From assembly GCA_947501045.1 (NCBI GenBank), contig CANMUI010000002.1:62001-126000 (forward strand): a stretch of 64,000 nt of DNA, written 5' to 3'. The notes under the pieces are model-generated. The model ran no database searches. It was not told the origin of the DNA and saw only the letters and a program-made list of their open reading frames with translations. This document shows, one piece after another, positions 54,856-63,459 of the stretch. The stretch comes from an uncultured Psychrobacter sp. GTDB taxonomy: Bacteria; Pseudomonadota; Gammaproteobacteria; Pseudomonadales; Moraxellaceae. A program made the translations under genes and the position numbers. The number at the start of each line of letters is the position of its first letter. The first letter of the stretch is position 1.

Positions 54856-56040
54856 TTAAGCGGCTTGGGTTTTGGTTTTAATCATGCCAAAGCTGGCTAT
54901 CAGTAATGCTAATACTTGCATAAATAATAGTAGCCAAACCGTCGACATCCACTGCCCCCTAGCATAAGCTAATCCGCACAGCCACGCGCCCATGGTTCCG
55001 CCTGCATAATAAGCCATATAATACAATCCAGAAGCCAGCGAGCGCCCCTTTTTAACATTGACTGCAATGTAACTGATGGTCGCCGCTTGGGTGACAAACA
55101 CGCCTGATGACATAATCGCTAGCCCAGCAATAACGCCCCATAGCGGCGCTACCAAGGTCAATAGTACACCAAACATGGAGACGATTACCGCGACTCGTAC
55201 TGTTCGCGCTGAGCCAAAACGGCGTAGTAAGTTTGTCGATAAAGGGGTAATAATTACCCCAATTAGATATACAGCAAAGATGTTAGCCAGTGCACCAGTT
55301 CCTAGGTTGTAGGGCGATTTGGCTAGATGTAAGTTAATAAAAGTAAAACAGCCAACCAAAGAGAACAGCACGCAAGCTCCAAGCAAGCAGGCGGTCACTA
55401 CATAACGATTGGTCAAATGCTCGCCTAAGGTCTGCATGGCTGAACGAAAATTGGGATTGGCCTCAAAATGGCGCGATGCCGGTAGCGTTTTACCTACCCA
55501 TATCGCACCGATAAGCGTCATCACTGCCATCACGTAGTAACCGTGTCGCCAGCCTATAAACTCATGCAAATGGCCAAGTAAAAAACGTCCCATAAAGCCG
55601 CCAAATACAGCGCCTGAGACATAAAAAGACATCAGCTCGGTGACGGCGCGTCCTTCAAACTCCTCTCCAACATAAGCGATCGCTACTACCGTTATGCCAG
55701 GCACCGATAAGCCTTGCATAAAACGCCACAGCCCCATCCACTCAACACTAGGACTTTGTGCAATTAAAGCGGTAGGAATAGCTAGAAACAATAAAGCACC
55801 AACGATGAAAGACTTGCGTCCAACGGCATCTGAGAGCATACCCAAAAATGGCGACATAATCGCAATAGCCATTACCGTTGCACCTACGACCATCCCTGCT
55901 TGTACCTCGGTTGCTGATAAGTCGACCATCAATACTGGCAATATCGCCTGCACCGAATACACCTGCAAAAAGGCAAACATACCGATGAGGCCAATGGTTA
56001 ATTTAAGAACCCATGAGGGCGAGTCATTTTGTGGTGACAT
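54856..56040 (-). CDS. MFS transporter (YnfM-like)
   Basis: About 394 residues with 12 predicted helices. Family features include LGMLSDAVGRKSFIVGA (loop 2-3 motif), GVFVTQAATISYIAVNVKKGRSLASGLYYMAYYAGGTMGAWLCG in the second half, similar to the inner-membrane exporter YnfM group. The frame extends to a TTG at 56127; the ATG at 56040 lies just before the first helix. Neither has a good ribosome-binding site. Substrate unknown. It is on the same strand as the acyl-CoA ligase, 253 bases away. Confidence 0.82.
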   Translation of the reverse strand: MSPQNDSPSWVLKLTIGLIGMFAFLQVYSVQAILPVLMVDLSATEVQAGMVVGATVMAIAIMSPFLGMLSDAVGRKSFIVGALLFLAIPTALIAQSPSVEWMGLWRFMQGLSVPGITVVAIAYVGEEFEGRAVTELMSFYVSGAVFGGFMGRFLLGHLHEFIGWRHGYYVMAVMTLIGAIWVGKTLPASRHFEANPNFRSAMQTLGEHLTNRYVVTACLLGACVLFSLVGCFTFINLHLAKSPYNLGTGALANIFAVYLIGVIITPLSTNLLRRFGSARTVRVAVIVSMFGVLLTLVAPLWGVIAGLAIMSSGVFVTQAATISYIAVNVKKGRSLASGLYYMAYYAGGTMGAWLCGLAYARGQWMSTVWLLLFMQVLALLIASFGMIKTKTQAA

Positions 56041-56667
56041 AAGGTTCGCGGAATTCTGAGTATTATTTTTCGTATTATTCAATGGGCTACTGGCTATGTT
56101 AGGCACGAGTAATATCGGCGTGGGCAAAAAGACAGAACGCTAAATGTCTGCGCTTATAATGTTGATCAATAAGCGCATTATGGTAGCACACCAAATTGGA
56201 AATCTAGATTGAAAATGTTGTGTAAATTTAGTCATGAGCTTAAAGCTATCTTTCACGACATCAGCTGACGTACTGGCATGTTTTATGCAGAAAAATAACT
56301 TAAAAAACGCTTGGTAGTGTGACCCCGCCCAAAGCTGCATCTATTAGCGCATAAGCGAGTTATGAGCAGCATTAAAAACTTGCATACCAAATTGTGCATA
56401 AAAACGATTTTCAACGCAATAAATCAATTATATAAAGGCTATTTTGCATAAAATCGATTATGTTATATTTCAAATAATGATGAATGACCCAAAAATTAGG
56501 AAAAACCCTTTTTTAAGCTGTTTGAAAACCCGATTAAAAACAGACAATTACGATGTGGCTAAAAACAGAGGATAAAATAGAGTATTTTGCTTTCCAACCT
56601 TTATCGTCACTGAATTTTCCTTGCGCTGCACCGATTTCACTACTTTGTCCCTATATCTTGCACCCAT
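56041..56667. other. Intergenic region of mixed composition
   Basis: No gene supported. The first 90 bases may be an N-terminal extension of the MFS gene. The remainder has several A/T tracts and scattered TTGCATAAAA-like and GCATAAAA repeats (around 56385-56460), possibly promoter material. Confidence 0.4.
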
Positions 56668-56688
56668 AAAAAAGCCGCTCAAAGCGGC
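56668..56688 (-). terminator. Terminator of the beta-helix gene
   Basis: A perfect 6-bp GC-rich stem GCCGCT / AGCGGC with a 3-base loop, followed on the minus strand by six T. It is 48 bases after the stop codon at 56737. Confidence 0.88.
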
Positions 56689-56736
56689 CTATAGTAATTA
56701 TAATTTAGCATTTTAAAACATGAGTAGAATATAAAA

Positions 56737-57837
56737 TCAATAACCTGGAACATTAGTTACTTTGACATTACTGCTTTTGTCTAACAGTAGCTTAACTGGC
56801 TTACTAGAAGCAGCTCTTAAACCAAATAATCCTGAACTACCCGCTGTCGTCCTTACATTATTCACTACCGTGCCAGTTGATAATTTGATGGCAAAGGTTA
56901 AACTTTGCTCACTAATAACGACATCATCAAAGGAAGAGTTTTTAAGTAACAATTCACCGCCGCTAGCGACACCCATCGCTCGAAACTGATGGCGCGTTCT
57001 TTTGAGATGCATGTTGCTAAACTCTTTTAGCTTTCGATCTGCTTTTAGACGTATATAAGCAGACCCTTCAGCATTACCAGATTTGATAAATTCGCAGTCC
57101 TCAAAGAACACGCTAAGATCATTAGCGTTACCTATATGAGTATCTTGAAAGATGACTTGGTTGTTGCCGTAATTATTGCCGGCATTCTCAAAAGTGACTC
57201 TTTTAAAGATAATGTCACGGTACTTATCATTAAGACTATTAGGCTCACAGTCAAATAAATACAGACCACTGATAAGCTCGCCCTGCTTTGAGGTAAACCT
57301 ATTATCAAGACGAAATTTGCCGCGAGTAAATCTAAACCCTTGTCCTGAGACAAGAGTCACCGGGTTTCTAGCACTTGAGTCGACTAAGAAGTCCTCAGCC
57401 TCAAAATCAATCCGTCCGTCATACTTTAAATACAGACTATCGTAGCGGGCGCCGCTGGTCTTAAAGTTACGCAGACGTGCGCCGCGCTCTTGAATACGAA
57501 TACAATGCAGCGCTCTGGTATTTTTTCGCGTGCCATTTCTATTTGACGTTATCTCGTTGCGCTGAGTTTGACCACGTACATCAAAACCGTCTAAAACAAA
57601 ATCGACACCTCCTGATTTTACATCAACGACAGGTGACGATCCTGCAGCACGCAAAATAGTATCACTATTAGTGAACAGCTCAATATTAGGGCTATCAATT
57701 ACCAGCTCACAAGGATAATCTCCTCTAGGGAATATAATTCGAGCGCCGCCGATAGACTTAGCATGATCTATGGCCGCTTGAGGGGATCTATAATCTTCAA
57801 CATTTATCTCTGTAGGCATGATTTCAACTATATTCAT
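56737..57837 (-). CDS. Right-handed beta-helix (pectate-lyase-like fold) protein, orphan
   Basis: A 366-residue protein whose N-terminus reads like the start of a beta-helix (YRSPQAAIDHAKSIGGARIIFPRGDYPCELVIDSPNIEL). This is followed by a series of 20-25 residue turns with alternating hydrophobic residues and stacked Asn/Asp/Phe (DFVLDGFDVRG; RDIIFKRVTFENAGNN; LLLKNSSFDDVVIS). Such folds are found in polysaccharide lyases, hydrolases and phage tailspikes. I see no signal peptide and no clear catalytic motif. It stands alone with its own terminator. Two Met codons (57837, 57816) are possible starts; neither has a clear ribosome-binding site. Confidence 0.7.
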   Translation of the reverse strand: MNIVEIMPTEINVEDYRSPQAAIDHAKSIGGARIIFPRGDYPCELVIDSPNIELFTNSDTILRAAGSSPVVDVKSGGVDFVLDGFDVRGQTQRNEITSNRNGTRKNTRALHCIRIQERGARLRNFKTSGARYDSLYLKYDGRIDFEAEDFLVDSSARNPVTLVSGQGFRFTRGKFRLDNRFTSKQGELISGLYLFDCEPNSLNDKYRDIIFKRVTFENAGNNYGNNQVIFQDTHIGNANDLSVFFEDCEFIKSGNAEGSAYIRLKADRKLKEFSNMHLKRTRHQFRAMGVASGGELLLKNSSFDDVVISEQSLTFAIKLSTGTVVNNVRTTAGSSGLFGLRAASSKPVKLLLDKSSNVKVTNVPGY

Positions 57838-58065
57838 ATAAGTAGATAGATGCTTTATACCAATAGCGTATGTACACTGTCAAGCATTGTTGGATAAAAG
57901 GCTTAAATAATGTTTATAACGAATGTCTGTAAATATTCGAAGTCTTCAATAAGCAATAACAGAAGCTAACTATATATAACATACTCCTTCTCTTTTATAA
58001 CAGGTTTTAGTAGTACTATCTTTAGAGTTGAGTCTTAATTATAACTACCTATTAAGGATAAAATA

Positions 58066-58812
58066 ATGAGTGATAAAATTTACGATTTGGGTGCAGGTTT
58101 TTGGAGTATTCGTGGCTCATTTGTGAGAAACGGTATGATAGATATAGGCAACCAATCAGCACTAATAAAATTGCAGTCAGGGAAATTTATTCTTTTGGAT
58201 AGCTATACCCTTACAGGCGAGGTACGCGAGCAAGTTATGGCGCTCACCAATAATGGTCAAGATATCGAGGCGGTGCTTAATGTACATCCTTTTCATACTG
58301 TGCACTGCGCGCGCGTAGCCAAAGATTTTCCGCACGCTACCTTTTATGGCAGTGCGCGTCATCACAAGGAAGTGCCAGAAGTTGACTGGAGCGATGATTA
58401 TGTTGAGAGTGAAGCGGTAGCGCAGCGTTATCCTGAACTTGAATTCTCTGTGCCCAAAGGTATCTATTACATTGCACCCGATGATTCTGTACATTCAGGA
58501 TCGCTCTTAGTCTTTCATCCCGCCAGCCAAAGCCTATATGTCGATGATACTTTTGAGATCCCCCCTTCAAAGCTGTTCAATGAAATACAAGCCGGTATAA
58601 ACTTGCATGCCACTACTCTAAAAGCACTCAAAGATGAACCTGATGCAGGTAAAAACTACTGCGACTGGGCGACCGATTTGGCACATAAGTGGCGGGAGAT
58701 ACGTAATTTTTGCGGCGCGCATTCAGGTTTGGTTGTCTTTGAAGAAGGTAAGTTTGAGTCAGCACTACTGGCAACTATTGATAGCGCGCGTCCTGAGCTC
58801 GAAAACTCATAA
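58066..58812 (+). CDS. MBL-fold-like protein, copy A of tandem pair
   Basis: A 248-residue cytoplasmic protein resembling metallo-beta-lactamase-fold hydrolases. It begins DLGAGFWSIRGSF with an MBL-type sheet, then GKFILLDSYTLTG. Where typical members have HxHxDH, it has VHPFHTVHC (His74, His77, His80). Later conserved positions are RHHKEVP, DDTF (Asp160, Asp161) and CGAHS (His219). It is about 67% identical over the full length, without gaps, to the next gene by hand count. AAGGA lies before the ATG. Metal content, activity and substrate are unknown. Confidence 0.78.
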   Translation: MSDKIYDLGAGFWSIRGSFVRNGMIDIGNQSALIKLQSGKFILLDSYTLTGEVREQVMALTNNGQDIEAVLNVHPFHTVHCARVAKDFPHATFYGSARHHKEVPEVDWSDDYVESEAVAQRYPELEFSVPKGIYYIAPDDSVHSGSLLVFHPASQSLYVDDTFEIPPSKLFNEIQAGINLHATTLKALKDEPDAGKNYCDWATDLAHKWREIRNFCGAHSGLVVFEEGKFESALLATIDSARPELENS

Positions 58813-58951
58813 CCTTGCAAGTTTATCAGACTTACATTGATAAACTTACATAGTTATCAGCTTGTGCTAAGGTTGACTTGTTTTTTATTGCAGGTTTTAA
58901 GTCACATTAAAAACAACTATAAACCAGTCATTATTTAATTAAGGAATAAAA

Positions 58952-59698
58952 ATGTCAGATAAGATTTATGATTTAGGTGCAGGATTCTGGAATATACAAG
59001 GTACATTTAAACTAGGCGGCGTTGTGGATATAGGTACGCAGTGCTCGCTGGTACAACTTGAGTCTGGAAAGTTCGTTTTTTTGGACAGCTATGAGCTAAC
59101 TGATGAGGTACGTAAGCATGTGATGGAGTTGACTAACGATGGTCAGGACGTTGAGGCGGTACTCAACGTGCATCCTTTTCACACTGTGCACTGCGCGCAG
59201 ATGGCAAAAGACTTCCCGCACGCTACTTTTTATGGCAGTAGCCGCCATCGCACAGAAGTGCCAGAGGTTGACTGGAGCGACGATCTGGTAGAGAGTGACG
59301 CGGTAGCCGAGCGCTATTCTGAGCTTGAATTCTCCTTGCCAGAAGGTATTCACTATATAGCGCCTAACGATAGCGTACATGCAGGCTCGCTACTCGTGCG
59401 TCATCCCGCTAGTAAAAGCGTGCACATTGATGACACCTTTATGAGTCCGCCATTTAAGATACTTAAAGCCGTGCTGCCTGAGCTGATGTTACATCCAACG
59501 ACCAAAAAAGCACTTAAAGATGAACCCAACGCTGGTGAACAATATTGCGACTGGGTCATCCAGCTTGCCCATGACTGGCGCGATACTCATAACTTTTGTG
59601 CCGCGCATTCAGAAATGGTTAAGTTTGAAATTGGCGGCTTTGAAAAAGCTTTATTAAAAGCAGTAAAAAAAGCCCGCCCTAAACTTGAAGCGTCTTAA
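58952..59698 (+). CDS. MBL-fold-like protein, copy B of tandem pair
   Basis: A 248-residue paralogue of copy A, 139 bases downstream. It keeps VHPFHTVHC, DFPHATFYGS, TEVPEVDWSDD, DDTF and CAAHS, and all three clustered histidines. The regions 171-180 and 230-240 differ strongly, so the two may have different partners or substrates. AAGGA lies before the ATG. A terminator follows about 60 bases after the stop. Confidence 0.78.
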   Translation: MSDKIYDLGAGFWNIQGTFKLGGVVDIGTQCSLVQLESGKFVFLDSYELTDEVRKHVMELTNDGQDVEAVLNVHPFHTVHCAQMAKDFPHATFYGSSRHRTEVPEVDWSDDLVESDAVAERYSELEFSLPEGIHYIAPNDSVHAGSLLVRHPASKSVHIDDTFMSPPFKILKAVLPELMLHPTTKKALKDEPNAGEQYCDWVIQLAHDWRDTHNFCAAHSEMVKFEIGGFEKALLKAVKKARPKLEAS

Positions 59699-59752
59699 GC
59701 TTTTAAGTAGTTGCTAGAAAATAGTTTTTATCACATAAAGCAGAGTACATAA

Positions 59753-59780
59753 AAAGGCTACCAAAACTGGTAGTTTTTTT
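59753..59780 (+). terminator. Terminator after the MBL-like pair
   Basis: A perfect 6-bp stem CTACCA / TGGTAG with a 4-base loop, preceded by A5 and followed by T7. Confidence 0.88.
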
Positions 59781-59948
59781 ACGTCTTAATTATTCATTTT
59801 TACTTCAAATAGCAGTTTATAAGAGCAATGACGCTTTGTTATAAAACGTTCTTGTTATGCATATTCTTGTATCCAAACATATTAAAGCTTATAGGGTAAG
59901 TATTACTATACTCACTTTTATTACCCTGATTAGACAAAGGATTATCTT

Positions 59949-60776
59949 ATGAATCGACATTACCTAACGACCGCTATCATGGCAGTGAGCCTGATCGGGG
60001 TTACTGCTTGCTCAAACAGTTATCAAGCTGATGATATGCCCGCAAACACAAGCCCTGTGGTAGTGGCATCGGATGATAGCAGCATAGACGAGCATGCCAG
60101 CTGGTCATACAGTGGTAGCACTGGGCCTGAATACTGGGGGGATGTCGAAGGCGCTAGCGCCTGTAAGATCGGTCAGGAGCAGTCTCCTATTGATATCACT
60201 CGGGTTACTGCTAGTGCTATGGACGCGCCTACGATCAATTATGGCAAATCAGCAAGTCTGAGCATCGATGATGACGGTCATACTATCGTCTATACTCCGA
60301 GCACCGCTGAGAATACAATTAATATTAATAATGAGCGCTTTGAGCTTAAACAGTTCCATTATCATACGCCAAGTGAACATCAACTTGGCAGCCAAAAGTA
60401 CCCAGCTGAAGTTCATTTTGTGCATGCTAATAGTGATGGTAATTTGGCAGTTGTCGGTGTGATGCTACAACAAGGACAGCCAAATAGTGTCATGCGTACG
60501 CTGCTCGATGGCACCCAGCTAAGTAGCAATAATAATGCTGAATATACAGCAGACAATATCGATTTGTCGGCACTGATTCCAGCTATGCCTACCTTTTATC
60601 ATTATCAAGGTTCACTGACTACACCGCCTTGTTCAGAACAAGTGCAGTGGTATGTGACCAAAGAACCACTAGAGCTGGCTGGTGAGCAGTTAGCTATTAT
60701 GAGCCAATTGTATGAAGGCAATAATCGTCCTATCCAACCTCAAGGCTCGCGTGTCGTTGAGCAGCTTAGTAATTAA
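59949..60776 (+). CDS. Alpha-carbonic anhydrase, lipoprotein
   Basis: A 275-residue enzyme that interconverts CO2 and bicarbonate. The lipobox VTAC (Cys21) suggests lipid anchoring in the periplasm. Zinc ligands are His137 and His139 in QFHYHTPSEH and His156 in EVHFVH. The active-site Thr is in GSLTTPPCSE, and Cys72/Cys228 are placed to form the usual disulfide. AAAGGA is close to the ATG. Family assignment is secure; the cellular role, such as bicarbonate supply at the envelope, is inferred. Confidence 0.95.
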   Translation: MNRHYLTTAIMAVSLIGVTACSNSYQADDMPANTSPVVVASDDSSIDEHASWSYSGSTGPEYWGDVEGASACKIGQEQSPIDITRVTASAMDAPTINYGKSASLSIDDDGHTIVYTPSTAENTININNERFELKQFHYHTPSEHQLGSQKYPAEVHFVHANSDGNLAVVGVMLQQGQPNSVMRTLLDGTQLSSNNNAEYTADNIDLSALIPAMPTFYHYQGSLTTPPCSEQVQWYVTKEPLELAGEQLAIMSQLYEGNNRPIQPQGSRVVEQLSN

Positions 60777-60826
60777 AGTTAGTAATTAACATCAGCTGAT
60801 AAAAAAATAGAACGCTAGGTACTTAG

Positions 60827-60870
60827 AGCTCAAAATTAGTGATAAATTATGCTAGTTTTGAGCTTTTTTA
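60827..60870. terminator. Terminator between carbonic anhydrase and nsrR
   Basis: A 13-bp stem (AGCTCAAAATTAG / CTAGTTTTGAGCT, one wobble) with a 12-base loop, followed by T6 on the plus strand. It may also act on the convergent nsrR transcript. Confidence 0.8.
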
Positions 60871-60900
60871 TGGCTTGCAAAACCAGCTAGTACAATAGAC

Positions 60901-61455
60901 TTAATTAAATAATAAGGTTACAAGCTCTTCTTCATTATCGATAATATCTGCCAATGTATAACGCTCAAGTACACTAATAAAGGCAGTAAGCGCTTCAAAA
61001 AATACGCTCTTTAGTTGACAAACTGGACTGATCACGCAGCCCTGTGATGATGTTTTTACTGATTTGTCATCTGCTGATTGATTAATAAAGTCTAACTCAT
61101 CAATAGACATAGTAGGTAGACTTTTTTTCTTAACCTGACTATCAACGTTGTCTTTATCAAGTAACGTTGTAGCAAAGCATTCAACCAATTCAAAATCAGG
61201 CTCAATTTGTTTGATCAGTATTCCTAAATTAATATCTTTGGGCGCACGTTTCAATCGAATACCGCCATTTTTACCGCGTATACTTTCGATATAGCCAAGC
61301 TTTGCCAATTGATGAATAATCTTGGTTAAATGACTTTTGGAGATATCGTAGCTGTCAGCAATATCGCTGATATTGGCCAGTGTTTGCGGTTCTGGTTTCA
61401 CTGCTAAGTACATAAGCGAGCGCAGTGCGTAATCACTATAATTGGTTAGCCGCAT
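60901..61455 (-). CDS. nsrR: NsrR-like Rrf2 family regulator with an insertion between cysteines
   Basis: A 184-residue Rrf2 regulator closely matching NsrR, the [Fe-S] nitric-oxide sensor, in its DNA-binding half (LTNYSDYALRSLMYLA; SHLTKIIHQLAKLGYIESIRGKNGGIRL) and C-terminal helix (YTLADII). The three cluster cysteines correspond to Cys93, Cys140 and Cys146. In E. coli NsrR the first two are 5 residues apart; here they are 47 apart because of a 42-residue Lys/Asp/Ser-rich insertion. The spacing of the last two is unchanged at 6. It lies 60 bases after nnrS and is probably transcribed with it. Confidence 0.88.
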   Translation of the reverse strand: MRLTNYSDYALRSLMYLAVKPEPQTLANISDIADSYDISKSHLTKIIHQLAKLGYIESIRGKNGGIRLKRAPKDINLGILIKQIEPDFELVECFATTLLDKDNVDSQVKKKSLPTMSIDELDFINQSADDKSVKTSSQGCVISPVCQLKSVFFEALTAFISVLERYTLADIIDNEEELVTLLFN

Positions 61456-61515
61456 GGGTTTACGCTCCTTTTTATTTTATCATTTCATTACACAAACTCA
61501 GTTAGCCAAACTCAG

Positions 61516-62760
61516 TTAGCCAAATAAGCCGTCAGGCCTTGGCCGTGCCAGCATCGGCAAATAACTACTGCAATAAAGTATAAAGCAAGCTATCCACGCG
61601 CCTTGAGTAATCATGATCCACAGCAGATAATGACTGGTATCGACTAAGGGCAATAATACCCGGCTAATAAATACCAGCACCATTAGTATAAACATAATGT
61701 TTACTGTTTTGGGCGGCTGATGAATACTGCGTCCGGTATGCCCAAGCGCTACTCGCGACATCATCGAGACGGTCATCATACCAACGCCTGCAATCGCCAA
61801 TCCATGCATAGCAATACTATGAGTATAACCAAACCATGGCTGCAAAGCATACAGTAAAAAACTTAAGCACATCCCCAAAAACGCAATATAGAGCGACCAC
61901 AGCAGCGGTTTTTGCCAGATATCACGATGATACCAGCCTGCTAAGCGTATAGTGTTGACCCCCGCTACGCCAAGCGCGGTAATGGTTAGCAAATACTTGT
62001 TAGGATAAAACACATCGACGATAAAAAAAGCTAAGAAAAAAGCTAGGCTGGCTATGTCTTGTACTTTACTGTTTCTAACTGTAATGCTCTTGTTTTTATC
62101 GCTACTCAGTCCGCGCTCAATAAAAAACGGTACCACACGCCGACCAATGGTTAATACCAGACCGATAATTAAGTAAAAGCCTAGATACATCCCTATACGG
62201 GTCAAATTCATGTCCGCACTAGCCACTCCCCAATAGCACAGCCCATTGCCGAGGGTTAATAAAGCCAGCTTGGATAAAATCCCCATCTGTTTGTATTGCT
62301 TGACTTGTAACACTGCACGGCTTATTACAAAAGCGGTAGAGCCAATAAACAACAAATCAAAAACAGCTGCTATATATAACGGCCAAGCGCTTTGCTCAAA
62401 CCCAAAACCCCAACCCAAACCAAAGGCCAGCCAGCCCAAACGCGCTACCAGCCAGCACATAAAGATAGCCAGCAGCTTGTAGCCGTGCGGCATCATGACC
62501 CCCGTCCAAGTCTTGACCGCAGTTAATAAAAATCCGGCCACAACCGCTAATGCATAACCATAAACCATCTCATGGCCGTGCCAATACAATGGGTTAAGTG
62601 TTTGTGCGTCGATATGAGTATGTCCGGTAAATATAAACGACCACAGTACCATTGCTACCACCGCAAAGATGGCGGCTGCGCTAAAAAAGACACGAAAAGC
62701 TAAATTAAGAATAGGATGCGGTGAGGTTGGCGGATGACTGGGTAGATCAATAGCGTGCAT
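61516..62760 (-). CDS. nnrS: NnrS family haem-copper membrane protein
   Basis: A 414-residue membrane protein with about 12 helices of the NnrS family, which protects cells from nitrosative stress. NLAFRVFFSAAAIFAVVAMVLWSF, the conserved LYWHGHEMVYGYALAVVAGFLLTAV with its His pair, FIERG and the late MHGLAIAGVGMMTVSMMSRVALGHTGRSI segment are all typical. The nsrR gene follows. A 23-bp palindrome 54-76 bases upstream of the start looks like an NsrR operator. Confidence 0.93.
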   Translation of the reverse strand: MHAIDLPSHPPTSPHPILNLAFRVFFSAAAIFAVVAMVLWSFIFTGHTHIDAQTLNPLYWHGHEMVYGYALAVVAGFLLTAVKTWTGVMMPHGYKLLAIFMCWLVARLGWLAFGLGWGFGFEQSAWPLYIAAVFDLLFIGSTAFVISRAVLQVKQYKQMGILSKLALLTLGNGLCYWGVASADMNLTRIGMYLGFYLIIGLVLTIGRRVVPFFIERGLSSDKNKSITVRNSKVQDIASLAFFLAFFIVDVFYPNKYLLTITALGVAGVNTIRLAGWYHRDIWQKPLLWSLYIAFLGMCLSFLLYALQPWFGYTHSIAMHGLAIAGVGMMTVSMMSRVALGHTGRSIHQPPKTVNIMFILMVLVFISRVLLPLVDTSHYLLWIMITQGAWIACFILYCSSYLPMLARPRPDGLFG

Positions 62761-62813
62761 AGCGATCTTCTTAACATTTATTTGTGAAAGACATATATCA
62801 AGAGATGGTACTT

Positions 62814-62836
62814 AACATATATTTTAAATGAATGTT
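62814..62836. promoter_or_regulatory. Candidate NsrR operator upstream of nnrS
   Basis: A 23-base inverted repeat with 11-1-11 geometry; on the minus strand the half-sites are AACATTCATTT and AAATATATGTT around a central A. Nine of eleven positions pair. NsrR operators in gammaproteobacteria have the same 11-1-11 architecture. A further single half-site, AACATTTATTT, occurs at 62773-62783, nearer the start codon. Confidence 0.6.
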
Positions 62837-62939
62837 ATAAGTTATACAACGTCTATTCTGATAGTCAATCTCTAGAAGTATCATATTTAGACACCTGCTT
62901 GTTGTATAGCGCGCTTTTCTATCCTATTACTTTTCAATT

Positions 62940-63386
62940 TTAGTATAATGGCAGTTGTACTGCTACAGCCAACAAAGAGAGGATCACTATTAGCGTCACG
63001 TATACTCTTACCTTAAAATACTTAGTGTTGATGATATCAGCCAGATGCAAACCATAGTCAATTGCCAGCAAGCTCAGAAAACCTATGATTAGCAGCCAGA
63101 TAAACCCTACAACTGATAAACTTAAAAATCCAAGCCATAAGAGAATAGCGACGATATTACTCAAGATAGGTAGTCTGATTGCCCACGGATTGTTATTGTC
63201 CAAGGTTAAATGATTGCCCCACTGTGCGCCTGCCATAAATGAGGCGATAACTAGACCGTACACAGATAAGATGTCTTCTGTATCCCCTAATACACGCACC
63301 GCTTCAATGCCTAAAGTAATGAAGACAGCACAAACGATAAAGGGTATAGTGCCAGCAAAGGTCAGATAAGGACTTGGTTTTTTCAT
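62940..63386 (-). CDS. DUF3429 membrane protein
   Basis: A roughly 148-residue protein with about five helices, matching DUF3429: YLTFAGTIPFIVCAVFITLG, VYGLVIASFMAGAQWGNHL and DYGLHLADIINTKYFKVRVYVTLIVI. The frame extends upstream into the photolyase gene, but GGAGGT about 12 bases before the ATG at 63386 and the start of the first helix fix the start. Function unknown. It follows the photolyase gene by 73 bases on the same strand. Confidence 0.85.
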   Translation of the reverse strand: MKKPSPYLTFAGTIPFIVCAVFITLGIEAVRVLGDTEDILSVYGLVIASFMAGAQWGNHLTLDNNNPWAIRLPILSNIVAILLWLGFLSLSVVGFIWLLIIGFLSLLAIDYGLHLADIINTKYFKVRVYVTLIVILSLLAVAVQLPLY

Positions 63387-63459
63387 AAAGTAAAATATAC
63401 CTCCTATTAGTAAATCTAAATCAGCTTTTGTACAAAGCTGCTTAAAAACCAGCTTATTA

